From Pelobium manganitolerans (GTDB taxonomy: Bacteria; Bacteroidota; Bacteroidia; Sphingobacteriales; Sphingobacteriaceae), in NCBI RefSeq assembly GCF_003609575.1, contig NZ_MBTA01000028.1, forward strand, positions 124,001 to 188,000: a stretch of DNA of 64,000 nucleotides, given 5' to 3'. How positions within the stretch are numbered: position 1 is the stretch's first letter; each line of letters starts with the position of its first letter. The translations under genes and the position numbers were made by a program. Positions 7,544 through 16,031 of this stretch are shown here, one piece after another. Below the pieces are notes generated by a model. It saw only the letters and a list, made by a program, of their open reading frames with translations. It was not told the origin of the DNA and did no database searches.

Positions 7544-9106
7544 ATGGAGATAATCATTTACCTAATTATAGCGGTTATAGCGTTTGCGCTGGGCATAATT
7601 ACGGGCAGGTATTTACTGAGACAACTATTGAAGCAACAGGAAGTTGCGGCTCAAAATAAGGTTAAAAAGATTTTGAGAGAGGCCGAAAACAACGCCGAGA
7701 TTTTAAAGAAAAACAAGTTGCTAGAGGCAAAAGAGAAGTTTTTGCAGCTGAAAGCGGAGCATGAGCAAGAGGTGAACCAGAAAAATGGCGTCATAGCACA
7801 AAAAGAGAACACGCTGAAGCAAAAAGAGCAATCGTTAAACCAAAAGTTGGAAAACCAGAACCGCAAAGAACAAGAGCTGGAGAACCAACGTAAGGCTTTT
7901 GAAAAACAAACCGAATTGCTGAAAGCGAAACAAGAGGAGGTGGAAGCGATAAAATTGCAACACGTTTCGCAGTTAGAAGCTATTGCCGGACTTAGTGCCG
8001 CGGAAGCCAAAGTGCAGCTAGAAAACAATTTGAAAGAGGAAGCACGTACCCGTGCCATGGCATCCATCAAAGATATTGTAGATGATGCCCGCTTAACTGC
8101 CGCAAAAGAGGCTAAAAAGGTGGTTATCCAAACCATCCAGCGTACCGCAACCGAATCGGCAATTGAAAATACGGTTTCCATTTTTAATATCGAGAATGAT
8201 GAAATTAAAGGCCGGATTATTGGTCGCGAAGGACGAAACATCAGGGCCTTAGAAGCAGCCACCGGTATCGAGATTATTGTGGACGATACACCGGAGGCAA
8301 TTATCCTTTCAGGATTTGACCCCGTACGTCGCGAAATTGCGCGTTTAGCCTTACACCGTTTAGTAACCGACGGGCGCATACATCCGGCGCGTATTGAAGA
8401 GGTGGTGGCAAAAACCCAAAAGCAAATTGAAGAGGAAATTGTAGAGATTGGCGAGCGTACTGTGATTGATTTGGGTATCCACGGCCTGCACCCAGAACTG
8501 ATTAGGATGGTGGGACGTATGCGCTACCGTTCATCTTACGGACAAAATTTATTGCAGCACTCGCGCGAGGTAGCTAATTTCTGCGCCACCATGGCATCCG
8601 AATTGGGCTTAAACGCGAAGATGGCAAAACGCGCCGGCTTACTGCACGATATTGGCAAGGTGCCAGATGATAACCCAGAACTGCCGCACGCTATTTTGGG
8701 TATGCAATTGGCAGAGAAGTACAAAGAACACCCTGAAATTTGCAACGCCATTGGCGCCCACCACGACGAGATTGAGATGACCTCGATGATTTCGCCTATT
8801 GTGCAGGCTTGCGACGCTATTTCCGGCGCCCGTCCAGGTGCACGTCGCGAGGTGGTAGAAAGCTATATCCGCAGGCTGAAAGAACTGGAAAGCCTAGCAC
8901 TATCTTATCCGGGTGTTGAAAAAACTTTTGCAATACAAGCCGGTAGAGAACTACGCGTAGTGGTCGAAAGCGAGAAAATTTCTGACGCGCAATCTGAAAT
9001 TTTAGCGGCGGACATCTCTAACCGTATCCAAACAGAAATGACTTATCCAGGCCAAATTAAGGTGACGGTGATAAGAGAAACAAGGAGCGTAGCTTACGCC
9101 AAGTAG
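7544..9106 (+). CDS. rny: Ribonuclease Y
   Basis: RNase Y is a membrane-anchored endoribonuclease that starts mRNA decay. The 520 residues show an N-terminal membrane helix ([19 protein letters not shown], about 2-22), a long charged coiled coil (about 30-150), a KH domain with [17 protein letters not shown] (about 218-280), and an HD domain (about 335-430) with HSREVANF and [13 protein letters not shown]. The C-terminal tail ends in [18 protein letters not shown], as in the family. The start at 7544 places the membrane helix at the very N-terminus, which supports it. The gene appears to have its own 5' region. Confidence 0.97.
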   Translation: MEIIIYLIIAVIAFALGIITGRYLLRQLLKQQEVAAQNKVKKILREAENNAEILKKNKLLEAKEKFLQLKAEHEQEVNQKNGVIAQKENTLKQKEQSLNQKLENQNRKEQELENQRKAFEKQTELLKAKQEEVEAIKLQHVSQLEAIAGLSAAEAKVQLENNLKEEARTRAMASIKDIVDDARLTAAKEAKKVVIQTIQRTATESAIENTVSIFNIENDEIKGRIIGREGRNIRALEAATGIEIIVDDTPEAIILSGFDPVRREIARLALHRLVTDGRIHPARIEEVVAKTQKQIEEEIVEIGERTVIDLGIHGLHPELIRMVGRMRYRSSYGQNLLQHSREVANFCATMASELGLNAKMAKRAGLLHDIGKVPDDNPELPHAILGMQLAEKYKEHPEICNAIGAHHDEIEMTSMISPIVQACDAISGARPGARREVVESYIRRLKELESLALSYPGVEKTFAIQAGRELRVVVESEKISDAQSEILAADISNRIQTEMTYPGQIKVTVIRETRSVAYAK

Positions 9107-9107
9107 A

Positions 9108-9135
9108 TGTGAGATTTGAGACGTGAGATTTGAGA
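9108..9135 (+). repeat. Low-complexity word repeat GTGAGATTTGAGA (two copies)
   Basis: Two near-perfect copies of GTGAGATTTGAGA follow directly after the rny stop codon. The GAGATTTGAGA word recurs at about 16258-16288 inside the deacetylase gene. Confidence 0.75.
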
Positions 9136-9170
9136 ATATAACATTTAGCTAATATGAAAAAATACAGGAA

Positions 9171-9326
9171 ATGTTAGATGGATTAGATACTTTGGGTTTC
9201 GATTTAGAAAAGAGGTTTGATGAGATGTGCAGTTCCGTAAAGAGAACTATTTATCTTGTCGGTATAATTCAGTATATCGGAACTGTGATAGCTATTTTCA
9301 TAATGTCATATTATATGTTAAAATAA
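9171..9326 (+). CDS. Putative 51-residue single-pass membrane protein
   Basis: A short frame from ATG 9171 to TAA 9324 encodes a charged N-terminal half (LDTLGFDLEKRFDEMCSSVK) and one hydrophobic segment (IYLVGIIQYIGTVIAIFIM) ending in SYYMLK. A strong terminator begins 25 nt after the stop, which supports a real transcript end, though it could belong to rny. The frame is open upstream for a few codons but has no better start. No family recognised; such short helix-plus-membrane proteins occur in prophage and toxin contexts, but nothing here proves either. It could also be the end of a decayed larger gene. Confidence 0.4.
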   Translation: MLDGLDTLGFDLEKRFDEMCSSVKRTIYLVGIIQYIGTVIAIFIMSYYMLK

Positions 9327-9350
9327 TTCTATTAGAACTAATGTTATAGG

Positions 9351-9384
9351 AAAAGCGATGAAATTATTCATCGCTTTTTTGTTT
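9351..9384 (+). terminator. Rho-independent terminator after rny/small ORF
   Basis: A perfect 8-bp stem, GCGATGAA (9355-9362) and TTCATCGC (9367-9374), with a 4-nt loop, is preceded by A4 and followed by T6. Confidence 0.9.
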
Positions 9385-9398
9385 AATATCAAATTCAG

Positions 9399-9426
9399 CT
9401 CTGTGACCTCCGAGTCCTCTGCGGTT
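9399..9426. repeat. CTCTGTGACCTCCGAG-type low-complexity word
   Basis: The intergenic segment CTCTGTGACCTCCGAG followed by TCCTCTGCGG is made of near-repeated CTC(T/C)G units just before a promoter. It resembles the other word-like repeats of this window in being non-coding and low in complexity. Confidence 0.4.
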
Positions 9427-9436
9427 AAAAAAACAT

Positions 9437-9444
9437 TACCTTTG
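9437..9444 (+). promoter_or_regulatory. -7 box of the DUF962 gene
   Basis: TACCTTTG exactly matches TANNTTTG, 28 nt before the ATG at 9473. Confidence 0.55.
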
Positions 9445-9472
9445 CAAACAAAACCTCTATGGTAAAATCGTT

Positions 9473-9973
9473 ATGAAAAAGGAAGAAAAAAGATCAGTCG
9501 ATATTTTGTTTGAAAAATATTCAGAAAGCCATCAAAATCCTACGAATAAATTAATTCACTGGATTTGCGTGCCGCTGATTGTCTTCAGTTTAATTGGGCT
9601 GATAACCGCTATACCATTCCCGCATATTGCGTTTTTGGGTAAATATAACATGTATATCAACTGGTTTTCTTTTGCCATGGGCGCAAGTATCTATTATTAT
9701 TTAAGGCTTTCGCCGATACTTTCGTACCTCATGTTATTTTTCTTTGCCTTCTGCTATTTTTTTATCGTACAGTTAGAATACCTAGAACGCGACGGCGGAC
9801 CAGCTTTATGGTTGGTGAGTTTAATCATATTTGTGCTTGCTTGGACAGGGCAGTTTATAGGGCATAAAATAGAAGGAAAACAGCCGTCTTTTTTTGACGA
9901 TCTCCGTTTTTTATTGATTGGGCCAATTTGGTTATTGCATTTTGTGCTTAAAAAATTGAATATCAGATACTAG
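9473..9973 (+). CDS. Mpo1-like / DUF962 membrane protein
   Basis: The 166-residue protein has four hydrophobic segments (about 30-50, 60-80, 83-102, 111-130) and a weaker C-terminal one. The family signatures are present: HQNPTNKLIHWICVPLI near the N-terminus and WTGQFIGHKIEGKQPSFFDD near the C-terminus, with the paired histidines expected to bind Fe(II). The yeast member Mpo1 is a dioxygenase that shortens 2-hydroxy fatty acids by alpha-oxidation; sphingolipids and hydroxy fatty acids are common in Sphingobacteriaceae, so a related role is plausible but inferred. It has its own -7 box and stands alone. Confidence 0.85.
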   Translation: MKKEEKRSVDILFEKYSESHQNPTNKLIHWICVPLIVFSLIGLITAIPFPHIAFLGKYNMYINWFSFAMGASIYYYLRLSPILSYLMLFFFAFCYFFIVQLEYLERDGGPALWLVSLIIFVLAWTGQFIGHKIEGKQPSFFDDLRFLLIGPIWLLHFVLKKLNIRY

Positions 9974-9975
9974 GA

Positions 9976-10092
9976 CGAAAGTATCAAGATGCTGGTATAA
10001 AGTATCAGGATAGCGAGAAGCGGAATAAAGAGCAAAGAATAAAGAACAATGACGGTGGACCTTAAGCCTCATACCTTAAACCTTACACCTCT
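9976..10092. repeat. Composite block of dispersed low-complexity words
   Basis: Three different word types lie side by side: AAGTATCA(A/G)GAT repeats (9978-10011), GGAATAAAGAGCAAAGAATAAAG (given here as GGAATAAAGAG plus CAAAGAATAAAG, 10022-10045), and on the minus strand GGTGTAAGGTTTAAGG and TATGAGGCTTAAGG (10060-10091). The second type shares GGAATAAAGAG and GAACAATGA with the insertion in the deacetylase gene; the third matches the block at 19600-19650. Confidence 0.7.
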
Positions 10093-10105
10093 GATTAGAC
10101 ATTTC

Positions 10106-10145
10106 AAAAAAAGCGAGGCTTCTTTGTGCGCCTCGCCTTTTTTTC
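10106..10145. terminator. Bidirectional terminator between DUF962 gene and glutamate dehydrogenase gene
   Basis: The stem GCGAGGC (10113-10119) and GCCTCGC (10130-10136) is flanked by A7 on the left and a T-rich run on the right. It can therefore stop transcription from both converging genes. Confidence 0.88.
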
Positions 10146-10183
10146 CTAATAAACCTCCAGTGTCCGCTACGGACTAATAACTA

Positions 10184-11620
10184 TTAAGGCCAAATGCCCA
10201 TGTTAGAGTAAGAGGTGGCAATTTTATCTACCGCAACTACAAACGCTGCTGTTCTTAAACTGTCAATGTTACGTTGCATTTTCTTCTCTCTAATTTCATG
10301 GTACGAGCGCACCATTGTATCTTCCAAACCAGAGTTTACCAGCTCCAGTTCCGAAGCACCTTTAACCACCACACGGCGTTGCTCGGCACTTAAAGTAATT
10401 CCGGTAGTGCTTTCTATCAGGTTCATCAAATTGGTGCTCGAGTTTTCATCATAGCGGCGCGCCATCCGGCCAAAGGCCACATGCGAAAGGTTTTTAAGCC
10501 ACTCAAAATAAGAAACAGTTACCCCTCCGGCATTTGCATACATGTCTGGCACAATAATTCCGCCTTTTTCTAAAAATGCCGCTGCAGCACCTGGCGTGGT
10601 AGGGCCATTAGCGCCCTCGCCAATAATCTTGGCCTGTAGGCGTCCCACATTTTTTTCAGTAATCTGGTTTTCAAGCGCTGCAGGGACCAAAATATCACAA
10701 GGTTGCTCTAAGCCTTCTGCCGAGTTCTTAAATTCCTTTTTAGCTTTGCTGTATGCTAAAATAGAACCGCTTTCTTTACGGTGTTTAATCACATCTTCTA
10801 AATCTAAACCGTCTTCGTTGTAAATAGCGCCCTCGTATTCGCAGAAACCCACAATAGTTGCACCCAGCTCTAATAAAAATTTAGAGGTATGGTATCCAAC
10901 GTTCCCTAAACCCTGTACAATAATTTTTTTACCTTCTAAACCGGGCGTTAAACCCAATTTTTTCATGTCTTCTGCAACAGAAACACATTCTCTAATCGCA
11001 TAAGCAACCCCACGGCCGGTAGCTTCTTTACGGCCTGCAATGCCATGTAAAGCTATTGGCTTTCCGGTTACGCAGCCTAAGGCATCTAACGAACCTGGAT
11101 TCATGGCCAAGTAGGTGTCGGCAATCCACGACATTTCTCGCTCGCCAGAGCCATAATCTGGTGCGGGCACGTCAATGCCAGGGCCTATAAAGTTCTTTTT
11201 AGTAAGTTCTACCGTATAACGGCGGGTAATATTTTCTAACTCGGCCACCGAGTAATTTTTTGGATTAATTTTAATTCCGCCTTTAGCACCTCCAAAAGGT
11301 ACATTTACAATCGCGCATTTATAAGTCATCAAGGCGGCCAGGGCCATTACCTCGTCCTCATTTACCATGTCGCTATAACGGATACCACCTTTAGTAGGCG
11401 ACATGTGGTGCGAGTGTTCAACGCGCCAAGCGTGCACAATTTCGAAACTGTTTCCTTTACGGATGGGGAACTGGAAGCGGTAAACACTGTTACATGCCTT
11501 AATTTGGGCTAGTAAGCCCGGATCATGATTGCTGTACTTTGCGGCTTGGTCTACATAGCTGCATACATCAGCAAAAAAATGAAATTCTTCTTTTGATGAA
11601 GAAGGGTTAGCGTTGGTCAT
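10184..11620 (-). CDS. Glu/Leu/Phe/Val dehydrogenase, probable glutamate dehydrogenase
   Basis: The enzyme interconverts glutamate and 2-oxoglutarate plus ammonium with NAD(P)(H), linking nitrogen and carbon metabolism in the cytosol. From the ATG at 11620 it has 478 residues. The active-site block [19 protein letters not shown] and the catalytic-Lys block [14 protein letters not shown] are present, followed by [18 protein letters not shown], and the dinucleotide-binding fold shows [19 protein letters not shown]. The length and GIDVPAPD motif fit the glutamate branch better than leucine or phenylalanine dehydrogenases. An in-frame ATG 39 nt upstream (11659) is possible, but MTNANPSSS after TTTTTAAAGCT is the more natural start. 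A bidirectional terminator follows. Confidence 0.93.
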   Translation of the reverse strand: MTNANPSSSKEEFHFFADVCSYVDQAAKYSNHDPGLLAQIKACNSVYRFQFPIRKGNSFEIVHAWRVEHSHHMSPTKGGIRYSDMVNEDEVMALAALMTYKCAIVNVPFGGAKGGIKINPKNYSVAELENITRRYTVELTKKNFIGPGIDVPAPDYGSGEREMSWIADTYLAMNPGSLDALGCVTGKPIALHGIAGRKEATGRGVAYAIRECVSVAEDMKKLGLTPGLEGKKIIVQGLGNVGYHTSKFLLELGATIVGFCEYEGAIYNEDGLDLEDVIKHRKESGSILAYSKAKKEFKNSAEGLEQPCDILVPAALENQITEKNVGRLQAKIIGEGANGPTTPGAAAAFLEKGGIIVPDMYANAGGVTVSYFEWLKNLSHVAFGRMARRYDENSSTNLMNLIESTTGITLSAEQRRVVVKGASELELVNSGLEDTMVRSYHEIREKKMQRNIDSLRTAAFVVAVDKIATSYSNMGIWP

Positions 11621-11679
11621 AGCTTTAAAAATTAGGTTATCTAAACTAACAAAAGACAAAGCCCAACCGATAAGGAAAG

Positions 11680-11725
11680 CGTTTTTACTAACGTTTTTAC
11701 GGTAAAAGCAAGGTCGTTTTTACCG
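11680..11725. repeat. Three CGTTTTTAC copies plus an inverted repeat
   Basis: CGTTTTTAC occurs at 11680-11688, 11692-11700 and 11715-11723. The last copy also forms an 8-bp hairpin, CGGTAAAA with TTTTACCG (about 11700-11725). The site lies between the end of the ccmD-like gene and the dehydrogenase start, both on the minus strand. It could be a terminator-like structure for the ccm genes or an operator for the dehydrogenase. Confidence 0.5.
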
Positions 11726-11740
11726 CAACAAACACTTTGC

Positions 11741-11947
11741 CTAGTTTCCTTTCTCCACTTTTTTTAGTCTTTTGTCGATACTGAAAAGGTACAGAATGAA
11801 AGCTGTAAAAAGAAGTAACATTACGGCTACAACCACATATATTTTGCCCGAGGCACGAAGCTTATCGGCCATTTCTACGCCGTTCTCTTGTGCAAACAAA
11901 GAAACTGCACTTAGCATAAGGATAAAAGATAAAGCTGTTTTTTTCAT
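11741..11947 (-). CDS. CcmD-like small membrane protein
   Basis: The 68-residue protein has a signal-like N-terminus (MKKTALSFILMLSAVSLFAQ), a short polar stretch, then one membrane helix (YVVVAVMLLLFTAFILYLF) and a basic tail (SIDKRLKKVEKGN). This layout and the VEMADKLRASGKIYVVVAV stretch match the Bacteroidota CcmD-family proteins found beside CcmC. CcmD helps release the CcmE-haem chaperone from the CcmABC complex in the characterised system I. It lies 69 nt after ccmC on the same strand and is probably the last gene of that operon. Confidence 0.75.
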   Translation of the reverse strand: MKKTALSFILMLSAVSLFAQENGVEMADKLRASGKIYVVVAVMLLLFTAFILYLFSIDKRLKKVEKGN

Positions 11948-12016
11948 CTGATTTGGATTGTGTGGTTTTCGGTTTGTCCCCCGATAAAAACTTTGCAGAA
12001 AATGATGGTCTTTTAT

Positions 12017-12703
12017 TTAAATCTGGTTTCTTTTATTTTCGATTTTGCGGATGCGGTAACGGATATTTACAATCCAAACAGCGATGCCTATCCAACCTAA
12101 AACTGCGGGATAAAACACAAAACGCATATTACTGTCTAAATCGTAGGCGCCAAAACCGGGATTGCCACCGTTGCCGGGATGCAGGGAATCTGTTAACCTA
12201 GGCAAAACAAACAACAGCACCACCATAATGGGGTAGGCGAAAATATTGTAAATGGCAGCTATTTTGGCGCGCTTTTGTTCTTCGTCCAACGAACTTCTAA
12301 GTACCGTGTAGGCGAAGTAAAGTAAAGTAGCAATGGCGGCGCTGTTCAGCTTTGGGTCGTTTGGCCAAGGCGCTCCCCAAGTGTAATTTGCCCAAACCAT
12401 GCCCGACGCTAAGCCCACCAAACCAAAAACCAAACCGGTGTTAACAGCTTCTACCGCTACCAAATCATGGTTTTCATCTCCGGTTTGCAAATAGCGGATA
12501 CTGTAATAAACCGCAACAGAGTAAATGACCACCATTGCGAACCACATGGGAACGTGATAGTATAAATTTCTTATACTCTCGTGAAGAATTGGAAGTGTTG
12601 GGACCTTGAAAAGTAGCCCGGCGACTACACTGTATAAAACAAATACCGATGCTAAAACTTTCCACCAGTTTTTAGACATAGCTGTGGTGTTTAATCTCGC
12701 CAA
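12017..12703 (-). CDS. ccmC: Cytochrome c biogenesis haem-handling protein CcmC
   Basis: The protein has 228 residues and six predicted membrane helices. It carries the WWD-type haem-handling region as MVWANYTWGAPWPNDPKLNS (about residues 100-120) and the conserved histidines in YYHVPMW and DSLHPG. CcmC loads haem onto CcmE in the periplasm for covalent attachment to c-type cytochromes. The first ATG (12703) overlaps the end of ccmB by 13 nt; a second in-frame ATG (MSKNWW, 12679) starts after the ccmB stop and is equally plausible. ccmB, ccmC and the ccmD-like gene form one minus-strand operon. Confidence 0.88.
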   Translation of the reverse strand: MARLNTTAMSKNWWKVLASVFVLYSVVAGLLFKVPTLPILHESIRNLYYHVPMWFAMVVIYSVAVYYSIRYLQTGDENHDLVAVEAVNTGLVFGLVGLASGMVWANYTWGAPWPNDPKLNSAAIATLLYFAYTVLRSSLDEEQKRAKIAAIYNIFAYPIMVVLLFVLPRLTDSLHPGNGGNPGFGAYDLDSNMRFVFYPAVLGWIGIAVWIVNIRYRIRKIENKRNQI

Positions 12704-13350
12704 AGGTAAGGAAATAACAATAAAGAAACAGTGACTACAATGAAATTTATGGCCGTTAAAACGCCAATCTCATCCCATGATACAGAACGGTCCAAGCCGT
12801 CCATAGCGTTTTTGGAAAGTTTGATAATTAGGATGATGACCGGGATAATCACCGGGAAACTTAAAATTGCCATTAGAGTGCCGTTGTTGTTGGCTTTTGA
12901 GGCTATGGCCGATATCATGGTAAACACGCTTGAAAAACTGATGGCGCCAATTAAAACAGCCAAAGCATACAGCAACCAATCACCAACATTATTTTGGAAA
13001 ACAATACTGTAAACCACCAATGCCACCGCCGACATTAAGGTCATTAGCAAGGCATTGTAGATGATTTTTGCGATGATTATAGCTTGCGGACTGGCAATTT
13101 GGTAATAATATAGCAAGCGGCCTTTACTTTCTTGCATGAAGCTTTTGGCGATAGCGTTGATAGCCGCGAATAACAAAATAATCCAAAAAAGTGCGTTCCA
13201 AACCAAAGGCGGGGTACTGCGGAAAGATAGGTAGCAAACAAAAACCGTAGAAACTACATAAAGCAAAATGCCGTTGAAGGCGTATTTAGAGCGCCACTCC
13301 AGCAAAATTTCTTTATAGAGCAGGTGTTTTATTTGGGCAAATAGTTTCAT
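12691..13350 (-). CDS. ccmB: Haem exporter membrane protein CcmB
   Basis: The 219 residues form six membrane segments with the CcmB N-terminal pattern (LLYKEILLEWRSKYAFNGIL) and the central LLYYYQIASPQAIIIAKIIYN segment. In system I, CcmB is the permease of the CcmAB ABC unit whose ATP hydrolysis frees haem-loaded CcmE. The matching ATPase gene ccmA is not beside it: the upstream neighbour is gldC. The gene overlaps or abuts ccmC downstream. Confidence 0.88.
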   Translation of the reverse strand: MKLFAQIKHLLYKEILLEWRSKYAFNGILLYVVSTVFVCYLSFRSTPPLVWNALFWIILLFAAINAIAKSFMQESKGRLLYYYQIASPQAIIIAKIIYNALLMTLMSAVALVVYSIVFQNNVGDWLLYALAVLIGAISFSSVFTMISAIASKANNNGTLMAILSFPVIIPVIILIIKLSKNAMDGLDRSVSWDEIGVLTAINFIVVTVSLLLFPYLWRD

Positions 13351-13402
13351 TTTTTAAAATGTTAATGCTTGTGAGATGGAATTCGCAAGCATTAAATAAA
13401 CC

Positions 13403-13738
13403 CTATTGTTGTACGTTAATCTCCATTTTATCTGCAAAATGGGCGCAATAATCACGAAGATCTTCCACAATTTTAGTTTCGCCGGTGGCGCGTAAAAAGC
13501 TGTCGCCCATGGTTTGCAAGGTCTCATAAAAGAAACGTTTCATTTCATCTACGGGCATATCTTTAGTCCATAAATCAATGCGTAGGCTGTTCTTATAGTT
13601 ATGGTCCCACAAGGCCAGCATCATAGATTTTACCGCTAAGGCTTCTTTGTTTTCAGAATCTGTAGACTCCCAAGTTATATTTTCCGGAACGTTTTTATCG
13701 TCTAATTCTATCGTAAGTTTAATTTCTGCTTTTTTCAT
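13403..13738 (-). CDS. gldC: Gliding motility protein GldC
   Basis: GldC is a small soluble protein needed for full gliding motility in Flavobacterium and conserved in non-gliding Bacteroidota. The 111-residue sequence has the family features: KAEIKLTIELDDKNVPENITW at the start, LALWDHNYKNSLRIDLWTKDMPVDEMK in the middle (here split as ALWDHNYKNSLRIDLW and KDMPVDEMK), and a C-terminal RDYCAHFADKM. There is no signal peptide or membrane span. It lies 52 nt before ccmB on the same strand. It is one of the best phylum markers in the window. Confidence 0.93.
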   Translation of the reverse strand: MKKAEIKLTIELDDKNVPENITWESTDSENKEALAVKSMMLALWDHNYKNSLRIDLWTKDMPVDEMKRFFYETLQTMGDSFLRATGETKIVEDLRDYCAHFADKMEINVQQ

Positions 13739-13825
13739 TGTTTTCTTTCTTCGTTTATATGGATGTTTCGCCTCAGCTTTATTGAAGTTGGTGAAATTTA
13801 AGAGCTTACAGCAAAATGCATCCCA

Positions 13826-14080
13826 TCATCCAATTTTAAATATTAATAATATAATGGCTGTTAGAAAAATAAAGGTGAACTCAATTGCCCACAGCCACGT
13901 TTTTTTACTGATCAATCTTCTAAAAATTAAATCGCTGATAAATAGCAAAGCTGCTACAATTAACAACGAGGTTATTTTGCCGTTCTGTTGCGCATCGCCA
14001 ACTAAAATATATAAAGCGTAAGTAATGCAAATGGCAATTAGCAGACTTAACGGCGTTATTTTTAAGTTCTGCAAACCCAT
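13826..14080 (-). CDS. Small membrane protein downstream of the DEAD-box helicase
   Basis: The 84-residue protein has three hydrophobic stretches (about residues 10-28, 36-50 and 63-82) and a short basic loop (FRRLISKKTW). Its ATG shares one base with the helicase stop codon (TAATG), which points to translational coupling and a genuine gene. No family recognised. The helicase overlap may be only an operon accident, as the functions look unrelated. Confidence 0.6.
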   Translation of the reverse strand: MGLQNLKITPLSLLIAICITYALYILVGDAQQNGKITSLLIVAALLFISDLIFRRLISKKTWLWAIEFTFIFLTAIILLIFKIG

Positions 14081-15405
14081 TAACGGTTTCTTTTTTTAGC
14101 TCCGGTTTTAAACTTACCGTTTTTATTTTTTGAAGCTTTAAACTTCGCTCTTTGTGCCGGCGTTTTTTTCTCGTGAAAAGCACCTTTAAAATCCGGGTTT
14201 TCTTTACGTTTCTGCTCGTCTATCTGCCTTGCTATGGCCTGGCTTTCGGCAAAAGGTGTCTCTTCTATAAATACCTTTTTCGGGATTTCCTTTTGTGGGA
14301 TTTGTTGTCTAATTAGTTTTTCTATTTTGCGGATATAATAAACCTCGGCCTCGTTACAAAAAGTAACCGCCTTGCCCGAGTTATAGGCCCTGCCGGTACG
14401 CCCAATCCGGTGCACATAATCCTCGTATATAATGGGGACATCAAAGTTGATTACATGGCTTACGTCAGAAACATCAATACCGCGCGCAGCAACATCGGTG
14501 GCAACCAAAATACGCACCTCATCATTTTTAAAGGCGTTAATGGAGTTGATGCGCGTGTTTTGCCCTTTATTGGCATGTAGCACTTTTACATGGCTTTCAT
14601 TAAAGCGCCTAACCAAAAAGCGGTAAACGTTTTCTGCTGTGGCACGGCTTCGGCAAAAAATAATTAGCTTTTTTACTTCGGGGTCATCCTCAACAAAAAC
14701 CTTCAACAGGTTGATTTTAGTTTTGAAGTTGGGCACATGGTACAAAACCTGTTCAACCGTGGTAGCGGGCGTAGCTTGCGGGGTTACCTCTATCTTAGTT
14801 GGCCAGAGCAAAAAGTTTTCGGCCAGTTTTTCCACACGCTCGCTCATGGTGGCGGAAAAAAGCATGTTTTGCCGTTTACGCGGTACTACCTCTAAAATTT
14901 TATTTATTTGGGGCATAAAACCCATGTCCATCATCTTATCGGCTTCGTCCAGTACCAGTACTTGTAACTTTTTGGTGTTGATGTGCCCATCCAGATACAG
15001 ATCCATAAACCGCCCGGGCGTGGCAATTAAAATATCTAAACCTTTGCCCAGGTTTTCAATCTGCGTTTTTGGTCCTAAGCCCCCGTAAATTACATACGAG
15101 CGCAAATCTGTATAAGTAGCGTATTTTTTTACATTTTCATCTATCTGCATCGCCAACTCGCGGGTAGGCGCAACAATTAAACTGCGGATATCATTGCCTT
15201 GCGCGTATTTCAATTTCATGATGATAGGCAAAACATAGGCGGCGGTTTTTCCGGTGCCGGTTTGTGCAATGCCCAAAACATCTTGCCCGTTTAAAATAGG
15301 AGGGATGGCTTTTTGCTGGATAGGCGTGGGTTGCTGGTAGCCCGCGTCGGCAATGGCAGAAAGCACCTGTTTGTTGAAACCGAAATCCTCAAAGTTTTTA
15401 GACAT
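14080..15405 (-). CDS. DEAD-box ATP-dependent RNA helicase (RhlE-like)
   Basis: The 441-residue protein has all core motifs: Q motif PTPIQQKAIP, motif I AQTGTGKTAAY, Ia APTRELAMQ, II DEADKM, III SATMS, IV-V with VATDVAARGID, and VI HRIGRTGR. It ends in a Lys/Arg-rich tail (about 405-441), as in RhlE-type proteins acting in ribosome assembly or mRNA turnover. The ATG at 15405 is chosen over an upstream TTG because the motif-free extension would overlap the -7 box TATCTTTG, only 4 nt before this ATG. The mRNA is thus probably leaderless. Confidence 0.95.
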   Translation of the reverse strand: MSKNFEDFGFNKQVLSAIADAGYQQPTPIQQKAIPPILNGQDVLGIAQTGTGKTAAYVLPIIMKLKYAQGNDIRSLIVAPTRELAMQIDENVKKYATYTDLRSYVIYGGLGPKTQIENLGKGLDILIATPGRFMDLYLDGHINTKKLQVLVLDEADKMMDMGFMPQINKILEVVPRKRQNMLFSATMSERVEKLAENFLLWPTKIEVTPQATPATTVEQVLYHVPNFKTKINLLKVFVEDDPEVKKLIIFCRSRATAENVYRFLVRRFNESHVKVLHANKGQNTRINSINAFKNDEVRILVATDVAARGIDVSDVSHVINFDVPIIYEDYVHRIGRTGRAYNSGKAVTFCNEAEVYYIRKIEKLIRQQIPQKEIPKKVFIEETPFAESQAIARQIDEQKRKENPDFKGAFHEKKTPAQRAKFKASKNKNGKFKTGAKKRNR

Positions 15406-15409
15406 TGGG

Positions 15410-15417
15410 CAAAGATA
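15410..15417 (-). promoter_or_regulatory. -7 box of the DEAD-box gene, predicting a leaderless mRNA
   Basis: The minus strand reads TATCTTTG, an exact TANNTTTG, with only four bases (CCCA) between the box and the ATG. Transcription should begin at or very near the start codon. Confidence 0.55.
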
Positions 15418-15460
15418 CAATTGTGCTTGGATATTGGAGTTTTTAGCTTGCTGGGCGCAT

Positions 15461-15500
15461 AAAAAAACCGACGCTTTGGGTTCCTAAACGTCGGTTTTTT
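15461..15500 (-). terminator. Terminator downstream of the bacilliredoxin gene
   Basis: AACCGACG (15466-15473) pairs with CGTCGGTT (15489-15496). On the minus strand it is followed by seven T, and on the plus strand by six T, so it may work in both directions. Confidence 0.85.
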
Positions 15501-15515
15501 GAAATTCTTATGGAC

Positions 15516-15926
15516 TTAGCAGTACTGCTCAAAAGCGCCAACTAGGTTATCGGCAATCATTTGCGCTGGGCGACCTTCAATTTGGTGGCGCTCTATCATG
15601 TGTACCAACTTCCCGTCTTTAAACAAAGCCATTGATGGCGATGAAGGAGGAAAAGGCAACATAAAACTGCGGGCAGCATCAACAGCTTCTTTTTCCATAC
15701 CTGCAAAAACAGTAACTAAACGATCAGGAGTTTTGTTGTTAGATGCCGCTAATTTTGCTGCCGGCCGCGCATTAGCCGCGGCACATCCGCAAACGGAATT
15801 GATCACTACAAACGTAGTTCCTTCGGTTGCGATGGCATTTTTAACTTCTTCGGCGTTTTTTAGCTCTTGAAAACCTGCGTCAGTTAATTCTGTCCGCATC
15901 GGAGCAACTAAATATTCTGGATACAT
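15516..15926 (-). CDS. BrxA/BrxB family bacilliredoxin
   Basis: The 136-residue thioredoxin-fold protein carries the CGC active site ([15 protein letters not shown]), the hallmark of the YphP/YqiW bacilliredoxins. These remove bacillithiol from mixed disulfides on proteins in the cytosol, so their presence suggests bacillithiol as a low-molecular-weight thiol. The C-terminal [20 protein letters not shown] and [10 protein letters not shown] blocks also fit. The ATG at 15926 is chosen because [11 protein letters not shown] is the usual family N-terminus; an upstream GTG overlaps the promoter. A perfect -7 box (TAATTTTG) lies 29 nt upstream. Confidence 0.93.
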   Translation of the reverse strand: MYPEYLVAPMRTELTDAGFQELKNAEEVKNAIATEGTTFVVINSVCGCAAANARPAAKLAASNNKTPDRLVTVFAGMEKEAVDAARSFMLPFPPSSPSMALFKDGKLVHMIERHQIEGRPAQMIADNLVGAFEQYC

Positions 15927-15955
15927 GATTGATTTTTTGTTCTTTTTTATTTGCA

Positions 15956-15963
15956 CAAAATTA
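15956..15963 (-). promoter_or_regulatory. -7 box of the bacilliredoxin gene
   Basis: The minus strand reads TAATTTTG (TANNTTTG) with an ATTG element 20 nt further upstream that can serve as the -33 box. Confidence 0.6.
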
Positions 15964-16031
15964 GGTTTTTACCCCGAGGTGCACAATTTTAGCAATCAGG
16001 CATTTGTCAAAAAAAGGGTGAGGTGAGTGGT

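Noticed and set aside
7651-8379. 242-codon open frame antisense to rny
   Set aside because: It is the complement of the Gln/Glu/Lys-rich coiled coil and KH region of rny, giving a Ser/Phe-rich artefact; no start context or family likeness.
9976-10092. CRISPR-like array
   Set aside because: The repeated words are short, imperfect and not separated by regular unique spacers.
12474-12665. Short minus-strand frame inside ccmC
   Set aside because: It is an out-of-frame shadow of the membrane helices of ccmC.
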